Shown here: positions 9,547 through 23,560 of the stretch, one piece after another
How positions within the stretch are numbered: position 1 is the stretch's first letter
How the letters are laid out: each line of letters starts with the position of its first letter
Assembly (NCBI GenBank): GCA_036898135.1
Contig: CM072511.1
Span: 74,720,119 to 74,784,118 of the forward strand
Length of the DNA: 64,000 nucleotides
Reading direction: 5' to 3'
Source: Oncomelania hupensis
Taxonomy: Eukaryota; Mollusca; Gastropoda; Littorinimorpha; Pomatiopsidae
The notes under the pieces: generated by a model
Told to the model about the DNA's origin: nothing
Database searches by the model: none
The model's input: only the letters and a program-made list of their open reading frames with translations
Program-made: the position numbers and the translations under genes

Positions 9547-12500
9547 CTATTACAAAACAAAAAACACACAAACAAGTCTGTTTATACAATAAAATAAAGA
9601 AATCATATAAAATTGATTGATTGATTTATTGTTGCTTTAGGTCCAGCGGACTCTTCCGAGCCAAATCAGGACCGGACAACCCCCGATCCGCATAAAAGAT
9701 CTGCTGAAACAACCCTAGTGGGAAAATTGAACGCCCTCCACCGGCCAGTCACTTTACAATAAAGACATCCCACGCGGGGGACGGCTGAGGGTTTACCTCA
9801 ACTACGCGAACCCCTGGTTACAAAAACAAAATAGAATACAACCATCATTACAAATCATCAACAAAACACATACATATAAAATGCCTATATTGCTAAATAC
9901 TAACATCATAGGGAGCCCTAGTGACCACCCAGCAGAAAGCGTCCAACACTCCCAAGCTGATCCAACAGACCTCATACACAAACAAGGAGTCTTGTCCAGG
10001 AAGAGTTTTCAAGAAAAAAGGTAGGTCATTGATCTAGCGAAGAAGAAGGTAGTATAGCAGAGTGATAGGACAGAGCAAGAATGGGAAAGAGTAAATGAGG
10101 AAGATAGCAACAGCGGGAATTTAAAGCACTAAATTTCCATAAAGTGGGGATACTATAAAATTAGAAAACGAAAGTGCGGAAACAAGACTATGAGAAATAC
10201 CTTTTTTTTTTAATTTTTATAAATACATACCATCAAATGTGGGCTATTAGCCCCAACTTTTTTCAATAAAACTTACCCCCGCACCTAGCAACTCGGTTGA
10301 TAATGCATTGGTAGTCTGTCTAAAATTTCAAAATAAAAATTGATTTCCTTTCCATCTTCTAATAGTGACTTGCCTTTAAACCACATATTTGTGTGATGAA
10401 TGTGTGTTGTGTATGTGTGCATTTTCCCTTCCTTGTTTAAACCTGCTATTGTTAAGCCACTAATAAAAAAAGCCATCCCTTGATCACAACAACAGACACG
10501 CAACAACAATCTCTACTTTTTTTTCAGTAGAAGTACTTCCCAATATCCCAATATCACCATGATCTCACCATTGGAATGTACATGTGTTCATAGCCTGTTG
10601 TTTGGTTGCATGTTTGGGAATGCTTGTCTCTGCTCCTGTCCTTCTTTTCGTAAGTTTGTTAGTTTGTGATGAAGATGAATGAGTTTGTAGTGCTGTTTTC
10701 CCATTGTACCTTCGTCACCGAGGATTGGATGTCGCTGGGCCCCGTTTTGTTTCTGGGATCGTGCGTTTTTATTTTTTATAGTGTGTTTTCAATGTGTTGC
10801 CTGTTGGTAGTACAATTGTTATTTAATGTGCCTATTGCTACTGTATGTTTTTGAATCTTTTGCAATCTTTATAAATGAATGTAAATAATTATGTTCTTGA
10901 GTCTGTTTCGAATGTAGATGATGGTCTTATGTTTTAATTCTGTATAAGGCATTGTGTACTGAGTAGTGTTTTAAGCTCTAGAGGTTTTCTGTAATAATTG
11001 TGTGTGTGTGTGTGAATAAATTGTGTGTGTGTGTTTCAAGCACGGTCAGTTTGCCTTCAAAAACAGATAGCGCGTTTCTGTGGCTGTCGTTCTCACTTTC
11101 TGCAGCTAATTTTTGGACTTTTGTGCTTGTTTTTATTAGTGTGTATTTGTGCGTGAGAGAGAACACACATGCATGTGTCATGGCATAAAACACACAAGCC
11201 ACAGTAGGACTAAATTCTAGGTTCTTTGTGTGTGTTACTTTTAAAAGATGCGGCTTATATATCGATGCACTCGATTGCCCAAAGTTTATGGTAAATAGTT
11301 ATATTACTCACATAGTGGGTCTCACTTACCTGAATACTGTATGTAACAAAACAAAACTCATTCTAGTTTCATCATTATTATGGATAAAACTGGTTGTTCT
11401 TAAATAGTGTAATTACAAGAAAGAGCTTGTGAAGATTCTGTCCACTGAGATCCAACACGCACAAACAAAATTACTGAGGCCACAAATGATCCACTGTTAT
11501 GATCAAGACGCGCACGACAGTTCTGATCATTTTATTTTGCAAAGCATGTGATGATAGCGTGTATTTACCTTTGATTTGATTCTACACTGCTGCTAGAACA
11601 AGCTTTGTATAATGTTGATAATTTTCGTCGATCGATATTGTTGTAGTATCATTGAGAATTTTCTGGAATTACTTGTTTATTATCGATCGAATTTTCCAGA
11701 TCTTAAAGATACCAGCTGGGCGATCCTTCTTAACTGGAATGTTCTATGTTCCATTTCCCCATGGAGAAATTACAGAGCTGCCACAGGATAATGTGGCCAT
11801 TCCGGCTCAACCCTGCCAACCAGTGTTGTCACATATACCAGGGCCCAGGTTAGGAGAGATAAAATGACTACGCCACTGAAGGTCGGCGACCTCTCCAAAG
11901 CCACCATCATGGACAGAAATAATCTAATCCATCTTCAGGAAACTGATGCTACTTTAAACAAGCACAGGAACTGCCAAGATCACATGACCAAGGGCAGTGT
12001 CACGGTCTATTTCGAGGTGAAGGCCAAGATTCTGTACAGAATCCAGTCCAACACCCAAGAGTCAACGGAGGGAAACCATTACAAGTCTTGGTACTGTTAC
12101 CCCTGAGGCGCCAAGTGATGGAAGTAGCTCACAACTCCATCATGAGAGGCAGTGTTTTATTGGCCAGGACTTCATGCGGACATCAATCATTTCTGCTGAT
12201 CATGTGACATTTGCCAGAATAGAGTGCCTATGCGGAGGATGCCCTGGGGGGTACTGACCTTAGTGGACTATGCACCTTGGTACCCAGAAGAAGATTTGAC
12301 ACTGAAACTGTGGCAGAGGCACTGGTGGACATGTTCAGCAGACTTGGAGTACCCGAAGAAATTCTGACAGACCTCGGGACACAGTTTGTCTCCAACTGCA
12401 TGAAGGAAACTTCCTGAGCTGAGCATCCGGCATTTGACTGAACACCCTATCATCCAATGTGCAACAGCTTCGTCAAGAAGTTCAATGCTACGCTAAAGTC

Positions 12501-15500
12501 CACCCTGAGGAAACTGTGCACCAAGCAGCCCAGACACTGGCATCACTACATCAACGCCTTGCTGTTCACCTACATCAAGTCCACTGGCTTTTCTCCATTC
12601 CAGCTGTTGTATGGAAGAACCATCCGATGGCCCATGCACATCCTGAAAAAATGTGGAATGAATATATGTAGACAGCCCAGAGGTAAAGAACAGCTACAAG
12701 TATGTGCGAGAGAAGCTGGAGCAGACGAGATAACCAGAGAAAACCTGAAGAAGTCCCAGGACTGTGGAAAGCACTATTACGATCATAGAGCGGTGAACAG
12801 GAAGTCAAAGTGCTGGTGCTACAACCTACAGATCACAATAAGTTGCTGATGCAGTGGAAAGGCCCATATGAATTAGAGGCAGTGGTAGGGATCAACGATT
12901 ACAAGGTGCTGTATGTAGAAAGGCCACCAGAGTGTACACACAGCAACAAAAGTTGAAATTGACAACAGCTTTGACAGCGATAGATAGATATAGAATGTTT
13001 ATAGGGTTCAGCAGACTTGCAAGATCTAAATCAGGAGCACTAAAAACTATTCTAAATGAAATTAAACCACTAAAATTAAAATAGGGTAAAAAAATGTAAA
13101 TAAAACTGTCTTAACTAATGAAATCCAAACAAGCACACAAACAAGATGGCATGACCTATATGCAATAAGACAAACTAACAGCCTGTAAAAATGTAAATTT
13201 ATTTAATCGTTCTTATATAGCGCTTTTCCAGCTCAAGAGCTGCTCAAGGCGCTGGCCGATACAGGATCTAACTCAAGCCGCCCGAGATGCCCACCCGCAG
13301 CCTTTGGGCGCATGGTCTGACGCCCGGACAACTGAGCACAATCCTAGGCAGCCAGGGATGGGGGAGAAGGACCTAGGTGCATGCTGAGTGTGTTCTTGTC
13401 ACCGGCACTCACCCGTCTAGGACATGAGCGTCAGGATCTTTAAAGTCCGTTATGATGGAATGTATGCGACACAGACTAGACCTCGGTTTATACTCTCATC
13501 CGAAGGAGTAGGAAAACAGGAGTAAAGTGTCTTTCCCAGGGACACAACACAATGGCCCAGCCAGGGCTCGAACCCGGGACCTTCAGATCCGCAAGCCGAA
13601 GCACTAACCATTAGACCACAGTGCCTCAGGTTTTGAACATTGCAAACTTTAAAAATCTCATTAAAAGGTATCAAACCAAAATATCTTTCTCTCTCATCAA
13701 TCAGATTAGCACATTCAGACATAAAAAATTTGAAATAATTTGTTATTGATTTGATTAGACCATTAGGTCTGCCAGGGCTGTTTACAATAAGAGCCAGTCT
13801 TACTAACGCAGGTCAGAGTATGGAACAAACTGAAAAACTTCTGAAGGAAAATCAAGATGAAGAGCTTTTTTAGCTGCTTTGTCTACTCAGAGATGAGAAT
13901 CCTAAAATGACAAAAAGGAGGAAAAATTCCAAAGTCTGTCGAGTGGCGAAGCCACGAGTGCGCGTACCTGCGAAGCAGGTACGCGATGCTAGGGGGGTCC
14001 GGGGGCATGCCCCCCCCGGAAAATTTTTGAAAAGATGGTTAAAATCTATGCATTCTGAGCCTTATTTTATGGGGTCAGATCAGTTGTTTTTGTGGTACTA
14101 AAATGCTGTTGTTAGCTCTCCACAGTTCAACACATAGGCCTAATGAATTTATTTCAAACATCAGTTAAGCCTTGTATTAAACAAACATTCCTTTTGACTG
14201 CAGACAAGAATGGTTTAAATACCAATGACAAGACAAGGCTTTACCAATGCACATAATTACTGTCCAAAACAGAGTTGTACATTTATACATAATCAGTATG
14301 AAGCCTCACTGACACTCTTACGGTCACACCAAACAATAAAATCATAAATACCTCGATTGACTGTTCAAACAAGGTTTACAATTTCAAGATAATGTCTTGG
14401 AAAAACCACAACAAGGAAAGCAGAAATACGGATGGTTTCAGACAGTAGTTCCTAAAACAGTTCTGATGCTATAATCATGTATACATTATGAACAACTTTA
14501 GCCTTGAAGTCGTAGTCAGGCACTGAAGTCAGGAAGTTTACAATTACGTCATGCACTAGGATTACAGTTCTTTGTGTATACAACATTCTCATGTTTTTTT
14601 TTTGAAGAATTGTTAAAAGTATAAATAAAAACTGGCAGGTACCAACATGCTATACAGTCTGCACACACACAATTATTGAATGAACTATGTACATGTACAT
14701 GTGCATGTATTTTATAACTGAAGCCAGGCAACTATCCAGTTCTTGCTTTCTTGGCTGGTGGCTTTTGACTTCTAATCTCACTTCTCTTCCTCACCAACAC
14801 CTGAAGTCGGGCAGTCAGAGCTTTCTTATGTCTATGAGCCAGTCTGGCTTGTTTCTCTGCCTCTGCATTCAACTCCACATTTCTTTCGATCTTTTTGTCC
14901 TTCAAACGAATTAAGACTGTTGTGTTCAACTTTTCTTCTAACCACTTAAAAAAGTTCCACTTGTTTTTTTACACCACTGTAGATGTGGGTAGCAAGAGCC
15001 TTTTCTCCAGGATTTAGTTTTCGAAACATTTTACAAGTCGCGCTTAGTTTTAGACAATGGCTGATCAACCACGTGATGTTTTGGCTGTTCCATCGTTCGC
15101 ACTACAACTCAGCGCATGAGAAAGGGCTTCAAGCGCCTATTTGAGTGACGTCACTATCAGCGGGAGTGTCTGGGAACAGCCGGAATCTTATGCAAAAACG
15201 GGAGGCTTAGATACGCAACGTCACTTCCGTACTGCGATGGCTAGTATCTAAGAGAGCCCCACGTGCGTTTACCAGGACACACGGAAGAAAGAAATCGGTT
15301 TATCTCGGCTTTTTACGGCAGCTTGGTGGATCGACGAAAACGAAGTGAGAGCGAACCAAATGACAACAATCCGCATGGGAATAACGAGTGGGAATAAGCT
15401 GCGAGATCGAAAATCAACAACTCACCCTAATCATATAGGCCTACACTAAAATTTTCTCACCGGATTTAAACCGATCTCAAAAATGACCCTGGGACCTTCC

Positions 15501-18500
15501 GAAAGAGCGGATTTCCGCTAAAAAGCGGAAGATTCTCATCTCTGCTACTGTAGCGGATGCCCATGTGACTAGGTAGCCACATAAAAATTATCTTTTTACC
15601 CTCAGAAACAAGTTGTGTGGTGGAGATCATGGATTGCCAAAAAAGGGTGCAATATCTTTCTCATGGAAAGAGCATGAAGTGCTGACAGTGAATCGGATAT
15701 GATTAAAAATGAGGATCTTTTGGACTGATAAACCTGTTTCAGAGCTAAATGGCCTTGAGCTCAGCTGTATAAACAGAACAAAAATCAGGTATGATTTTGA
15801 TGATGTTGCAAGGTTGGTAGAGGTGTCTCCCAGAGACTGACACAGCAGCAACTGTGTCTCATTTCTTTGACCCATCCGTAAAAGGTTTTTCGTATCTTAT
15901 ATACAATGAACATTGTTCTAGATAAAGTTGCTTCGGAAGTTTCATTCTTTTTGAAGGATGTGAGATTGAAGTTGATAATGGGATTGATCAGTTTCCATGG
16001 TAGGAGCACAGTTAGCAATTGGTCATAATTAATAGAGTCAATATCTATGCCTGCAATATCAAAGTGAGGATGTATTCTGATATCAAAAGGAGGAACTGTC
16101 AGTTTGTTGTATTTAAGCATAAATAATGGGTTTAGAACAGCAGGATTTTCAGGGTTAGCGTTTTTAGAAAATAGTTCATTGCGAGCTGAAACCTACGGAT
16201 CTCCAAGGGAGGTTCACCAGTTTCAGAGTAGAGACTTTCCTTCGGGGAAGTGCGAATCACCATCAGGCAGAACCGAAGACCTTGATGATGAATCAGATCC
16301 AAGGCTTTTAAATAGGCTTTCCTAGTGGAGCCATATATGATACTATCATAATCCAATTAAGAGCATCCTATCCTATCCTGTCCCGTAACCCGGAGGTCGT
16401 AGGGGCACCACAGATGATCGTTTAACCAGCATACTCCATCTTTCTCTGATGGCTTCGCTCAGTGTCAAACCAGTCCATTCTCAATGTTGTCCTCCCACCT
16501 CTTTTTCGGTCTCCTTCTTCTTCTACCTCCTTGCACTGTGCCTTGCATAATAGTCTTTGCAAGGCCTGATGATCTGGTGATGTGGCCATACCATCGGAGT
16601 TTCCGTTTCTTCACCACTGTGAGCAGGTCATCGTGTTGTCCAATGGCTTGTGTGATGGTCTGTCGGACTTCGTCGTTGGTGATGTGTTGGGTATAGGAAA
16701 TGCCCAGAAGTCTTCTGTAGCACTTCATCTCCATGCTTCGTATTCTTCGTTGGAGATCTGCTGTGAGGGTCCATGCTTCGCAAGCATATAGGAAGATGGA
16801 GATGACAAGGGAGCGCAGCAGTCTTACTTTGGAATGTAGACTGATGGTCCCGTCTTTCCAAATGGGTTTCAACCTTGTCAGGGCAGCAGTTGTTTGTGCG
16901 ATCCTGGAGAGGACTTCCTGTCGGGACCCATTGTCTGATACAATGGCTCCTAAATATTTGAAGCTATGCACTGTGTTGATGGATTGGCCTTGGACTTTGA
17001 TGTCCATGTTGATGCCATTGGTGTTGTTGGTCATCATTTTGGTCTTCTCTGCACTTATTTCCATTCCATAGGCTCTGGAGGTGGTGTCAAGCCTCTGTAC
17101 CAGCTGTTCAAGTTCTTGTTCCTCTCCAGCCAATCCATCAATGTCATCCGCAAAACGAAGATTGGAGATTGCTCTACCCCCTATGCTGACTGTGCCTTCA
17201 TGATCTGCAAGAGCATCTGACATGCGCTCTAGGAAGATGTTGAAGAGTGTTGGAGAGTAGGCATCCTTGACGCACACCGATTGTTGTTCTGAACCAGTTT
17301 CCGATGGCGCTGTTGTGGAAGACTGCACTGGTAGCCTTGTCATACAGGCTTTTGATGACTTCAATAATTTTAGGGCTGATGTAAGTACACTTTCATTGTT
17401 GCCCATAGAGCTGCATGCCAGACTCTGTCAAACGCCTTCTTGAAGTCTATGAACACATGATATAGATGTTGTTGGTGCTGTAGGTATTTCTCACAGATTA
17501 TTCTGAGGTTGAAAATAGGCATAGGCCTGGATGATGGTGATGTTGAAAGGGGCTGCTCTCAGGCGGATGGTAATGAGTCTACTGGAGACTGGGCGGCAAC
17601 CCATGACAGTGGCTAGAATGTTCTTGTGGACCAAGAATCCAACGCCGTGTTCGTGCCTGTCATCTCTACCGCTGAAATAGAACTTGTGGCCTTTGTCGGT
17701 CATTGTTTCACCTAGGCCTTTCCAGCGTAGTTCGCTGATGCCTAGAACGTTCCATCGATAGTGGTCCAACTCGTGGGCCAGTTCTTCTAATTTTCCTTCC
17801 GCAGTTAGGGTCCTGACATTCCAGGTTCCTATGATGATGTTGTTTGTCATGCGGATCTTGCTAAATTGTCCATCAGTAGCATACTTAACACCTTCGTCCT
17901 GGTGGCCAACGGAAGGCGCGGTCCTTGAGCCGGGCGACGACCAATCCTGTATGGAATTAGTGGATAGTGTCATCATGTAGTGTGTCTTGGGCAAAAAAGA
18001 CATGGCGGTGCCCAATCCTCTCCAGGCTGTTGGCCACAGCCGAAATCCACGAATACAGTGTGGCTCACCTTGGCGCTTTAGAGCATACCAGAGAACAATT
18101 CACACTTTTCTGCTATCCTATGCACCAACAGAAATCCCCCATGTAAGAGGAGTAACTCTTTCCGTTACCGTGAAGCATACTTCCAGTTTCTTTCTCCGCG
18201 TATTGTTTATCCGAGTGTTTTGAGTGAGTTATTTTCAAATATTCAAGAATATGTTGAATCACATGAGAAAGCGGTGGGAGCATAAAAGAGAAAGTGTTGC
18301 AGAGAATGCCTGATGGATTTAAAGTCCCAGTTGTGACAGTCAAGTTTACAGTGGGAAGACATGTGTCACTGGCCACCGGTATCGTACCCTCACATAGTCA
18401 ACTACTTCGTGTTTTGTGAAGGTTGCGACGGCGAAGACATGGAAAACTACAAGAGTCTTCAGGTCCTGTTTAACTTTCTGTCGATGATCGTTCTTTAATC

Positions 18501-21476
18501 GTTGTATCGCAAGCTCTTTCATCTGATGACTGGCGTTTTCGTAGTGGCTTTATGCCGATCTTCACTTTGCTGTCGTAACCAAGAAGCAACTGGGGAGATG
18601 GATTTTGAATGGCGGGCTCTCGGTCAGTAAAATAAAAGGAACAGACCAAAATTGTCTTCGGTGGACGTTTTAAATGTAGTTTTGACAGCCACTCTCTTAT
18701 ATCTATTTGAAGGGGTGTGCAGTTTGTAGGGCTCCTGACACACGCACTCTCCATGAACCATTGGGTAGTGATCAACGCACCTCCGAAGTCACCACAAATA
18801 CAGGCCTCTACGATTGTTTTTGCATCCTTTCACTGAGCATGTACTTTCTCCACCGTTTTTATACTTATCCCACTCGTTTTCTGGCTTTAACAATCATCGT
18901 TTTCAGCAATTTGCCATATTTAAAAGTCATGCATCAAGCTTTGAGAAAAGCAAAACAAGCCAGACCGGAACTTGGTTTTACTCTAACCTCGTTTTGATTT
19001 ATAATGGCGAACCCACGAGTTTTTATGAGAGGTGCCGGAAAGTTGTGAATAGATAGAGGAAGAGCAAAGTTGTCTTGTCTGCTCTCCAGTCTGTGTGGCT
19101 GATAACTTTCAAAATATTAAAACCTTTCTGGCAGCTTTCCCTTATATATTTAATATGCAGCAGAAAAGTAAATTTGCTCTAAAATAAATAATAAACATTT
19201 TACTTGTTTAAAATCTTTGATGGGTTGGCCATAAATATGGAGAGAAGGATTCAAAAAGCTGGTTCTGTTTGAACTGCAACTGCAACTGCAAAATATTTGA
19301 TACGAGGTTTGTCTGTAGAGAACTCAGTAAAAGAGGAAATTATAAACTTTTCGAAAACACAATATCCAAAAGTAACACAGAATATTTCTTATATTCAAAC
19401 AACACAAGACTATACACAGGACATTATGAGGGAATGTAATATTGATATTGCAAACATTCCGATAATGCCTGTTTCTCCAAGAATTCCACCTTGGGAACAC
19501 TTAAAAGCAGAATTTGATTTAGATTACACCGAGTTAAAGAAAAATGAAAATGATAATATGCTTAAATCTGAGTTTCAAGAGCATATTTCAAACCATTACT
19601 CGCAACATTTAAAAGTGTTCACAGACGGTAGTATACTCGAGTCATCAGCATGTGGTGCAGGGTTTAGTATACCCGCACTAAAAATCAACCGTTCTTATTG
19701 TTTGGGTAATAATTTATCAATATTCACATGTGAACTTGTTGCTATATTAATGGCTACAGAATACATTTTATCTATTCCTAAACAAATACTTCAAGTAGCA
19801 ATTTGTGTTGATTCTAAGGCTGTGCTCCTTGCCTTAAGAAATTGGAAAAGCAAAATCGTACAGATTTATTGTTTGAAATACGATTTCTTATACATTGTTT
19901 ACGTATGAGAGGTACCAGTGTGACTTTTTGTTGGGTACCATCTCATGTAGGTTTTTATGGTAATGAGCTCTCGGATGCGTTGGCTAAGTCAGGAGCGGAC
20001 AATTCTGACGCTGTCATGCTCAAGGTTGACTTAGCTGCATGTGAATATTTTGCCCTTCTGGAAAAAGTAGCTTACAGAAATGTTAAACTAGGAAGTGCTG
20101 TAAAAGGACCTAGAAGTGTGTCAAGTATGTATGGTTGTAAAGGTCAGAGCAGTACTCTGTCCATCTGTCCAAGATTTCTTGTTCTTCTGTAAGGCATATG
20201 CCAGACTTGCTTTGGACCATGGAGACTTTGGGCTGTTTAATACTTGTCAGCCGCTTCACAGTCTGGTAGGCCTTCTTGCTGTTGTTCTTGTTCAGACTGT
20301 TCTCTATTTCCTGGCATTGATCTATCCAGTTCTCCTTTAATGTGCGCATGCCTTTTCGGATGTCATTGTTGATTTTTCTGTAGACATCAGCTCCCTGTGA
20401 GGTGTTCTTTTTCTTTTGTATCTCTCTTCGTTTATCACACAGAACCAAAAGTTCAGGTGTGATCCACGGCTTCTTCTTTGATTGGTGCTTGCCAAGGATC
20501 TCAGTGGCGGCATCTGTCACAGCTGATTTGAAGGTGGTGGTCATGGTGTTGACATCTACTTCACCAGCCCCCAAAATGAGCAGTGGTGCAAATTTCCCTC
20601 CAATTGTGACCTGAAATAGTTCTGCCACCTCCGGGTCTTGCAGTTTGTTCAGGTCGAACTTCACTCTAGTGCACTATGCTGTATTTACTCTCTTCAAGTG
20701 GAGCCGGAAAGACATCATCACGAGATCGTGGTCACTTCCGATGTCTGCTCCTGGAAAAGTGCGTGTCCTGCCAGTGTTGATGCTTGATCTGAAGCGTTTC
20801 TTGACCATGATGTAGTCGATCTGGTTGTGATGCTCCCCGCCGGGACTGTGCCATGTCCATCGTCTGTTTTTTTGTGGAGACCAAGCGTGCTTGCCAGTAC
20901 CAGATTGTTGTATCTGGCAAACTCCAAGAGTCTCAGACCCATGTCATTTGTCTCGTTGTTGCAGTGGGGTCCACATGTGTCTTCCCAGTTGTGGTGCGCA
21001 TCTTGGCCAACCTTGGCATTCCAGTCGGCGAACTTGTTTTTTCCAACCTAGTTCCAGTCACTTTCCCGAAAAAGGCAATTACCGAAGTTGAACGAAGCTC
21101 TCCGAGTCGAGCGGAGCTATCCGATGTTTTACGAACGAATGCTGGCAGGACTACGTGAAACCACAGGCTGGGAATTCTCGTCTTTCGTAGGCCTCAATTA
21201 CATACTATACTACGTACGTATTTAGGAGTTTACAAAGACAAAAGAATAGACTTCAGAGCCTGTGGTGAAACCAGTGTTTCCCACAAGCTTCAAATCAAGG
21301 GGTCCAAGGGACCCTCTGTTGAAAATTTTGAGGGTCCTTTTAAAAATTCTGAGGGTCCCTTCCATGTGTGCATACAAATGTGACTAAAGTCAATAAGATA
21401 AAGTGTAGTGCTTATACAATGTCTTATAGTGCAATATCAGCTGACCAGTCAATAAACAGCACAAGAACTCTATGCC

Positions 21477-21532
<56 letters not shown>

Positions 21533-23388
21533 AGTGTGTGTGAGCGATGTCCACTGTGATAACGTGGGGGTACGCAGAGCTGCCAACCCCAAAAAAAGTT
21601 TTCAGTAGCAAAAATTCTGAATTTCAGTAGTTTTATGACATTTTCAGTAGCCATACGTCCTCGCTTTTTTTTTTTTTTTTAACGAAGACATGCATATACA
21701 CACACACTACTAAACAAGCACAGTTGCAAGGAAAGATGACACACTTCATACAATACTCCACATTTACTGAACTTGCTCTATTCTCTCTCTGGGAACATGT
21801 CTAGTTTTTAGCAAGGCCCAATCTGGTGGCAGCCTTGCACTTTCACATGCAAAGCTCTTGGCAACTTGGGAGTCCGGGAACATTGCCTTCACTAACTTAC
21901 TGAAGTGATCTGCTACCGACGCAGGCAAATTGTGCTCTGCAACGAAGGTCGTGAAGAGTGTTTCCGCACGAATTATTGAGAGATCCATATCGGGCTGGAA
22001 GAAGGTGGCTACAGACTGAACAGGGACTAACTTTTCTGGATCAGGGCAACGACTTTTGTGACGATTGCCATTCACGTGTCGCGTCACATCGTGGAAGCCG
22101 CCATGTTGTATGCTAAAATCTGCCAAGCACGCTGTACAATACACGCTGTGTTTTGATCTCGATGACGCAGTGATGCACGGAAATTTTTCAGAATACTCTT
22201 TCCTGTACTCTTGATTTGCTGTCCTCTTCTTTTTTTCTGGGCTTTCATCGCTAGTTTTCTTTCTTTTTGGCATCACGGATTCAAAATAAGCCGCACACAA
22301 ACTTTTCTTCTCGCAGTGTAGAAGTGACCCGGAAACGAAAGTGTCGCAGAAAGGTCGAGGTTTTGTGCAGCGATTGGCCGTTTGCAAAACCACTTCACGG
22401 TGATTGGTCGAATTTCCTAACATGCACTGGGAGCGTGATCTATTACTCCGTGCACGTAAACCGAATGACCGTGACCTTGAGGTGCTACGGGAGGCACAGG
22501 CGCTCAATAAAACTCGTTAAAACTGTAATACTATCGTCGAAAATTGACTTTCCGTAGTAAATTTTCGATTTGCCGCGTATTCATTTCCGGAGTAAACTAC
22601 GGAAATTCCGTAGTGGTTGGCAGCTCTGGACGACACTTTCGCTGGGCGCAACAACGTGTGCGTCCGTGGGACCCTCTTAATCAAAATCTTTGCGTCATCT
22701 TCCGATTTTTATGCGTGAATTACGCACAAATGTGCGTAATGGGAAACGCTGTGAAACATCCTTGCATAAAAATAGCCGCTGCTAGATCTAATTCTATTTC
22801 GATCTGCACAGCTTCAAGCTCAAGTCGAGATTTGCATTTTGAAGCAGTTAGTATTATTATTATTATTTTATGATGAATAATATACTGACACAATTAGTAA
22901 TAAGGAGTAAAAGTAATACATAACACATAAAGCACACATACAACGATTTCACATCTATATCAAGAATAAAACCATGACAAAACTTCAATGCGCTATGGAT
23001 ACGTTGATGTCACTTCAGCACAACAAGGCAAAGCAAGTTTATAATGGTCTCAAAAAACAGTGACATTTTTATTGCAAGCACCAAAGCAATTATTTATTTA
23101 ACTAATATTATTCTTTTAAACTGATACAGTACATTTGTTATGTGTATTTCAATTATATGTATTTTAATGAGAAACACGTATTAAAAACATGTTGCGTGGC
23201 GGGCGGAAATTTCTATAAATCATCTGAAAACTTTGGTAAATCTATAAGAAAAAATAACCAGTAACACTATCTGAATATTTCAGGTTACACCCAACTTCAG
23301 CAAAAACAAACAAAACGTCACTGACCATATTTACACCATTGAGCACGCACAGCAGCACACTATTCTTTTTTCTTTTTTTTTAAAGTAG

Positions 23389-23433
<45 letters not shown>

Positions 23434-23439
23434 GAAACA

Positions 23440-23479
<40 letters not shown>

Positions 23480-23525
23480 CACAAACAAAACAAATAAATA
23501 AATTAAAGATTTAACTAAATAACTA

Positions 23526-23560
<35 letters not shown>

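Larger units (their letters stand above)
12975..16357 (-). mobile_element. I/Jockey-type LINE, 3' half, split by a SINE and by a CAG...CTG element
   Basis: Minus strand from 16357 down: MNYFLKTLTLKILLF, FDIAGIDIDSINYDQLL and FTDGSK-like debris, then SHMGIR (about 15570). After the inserted element (13888-15544) it resumes with VDKAAKKALHLDFPSEVFQF and runs to a 3' end with TAGATAGATAG (12981-12993). A SINE interrupts 13182-13628. Frameshifts and stops throughout. Confidence 0.7.

Noticed and set aside
21479..21611. CRISPR-like or regulatory tandem array
   Set aside because: It is a plain TG microsatellite in eukaryotic DNA; no spaced unique repeats.
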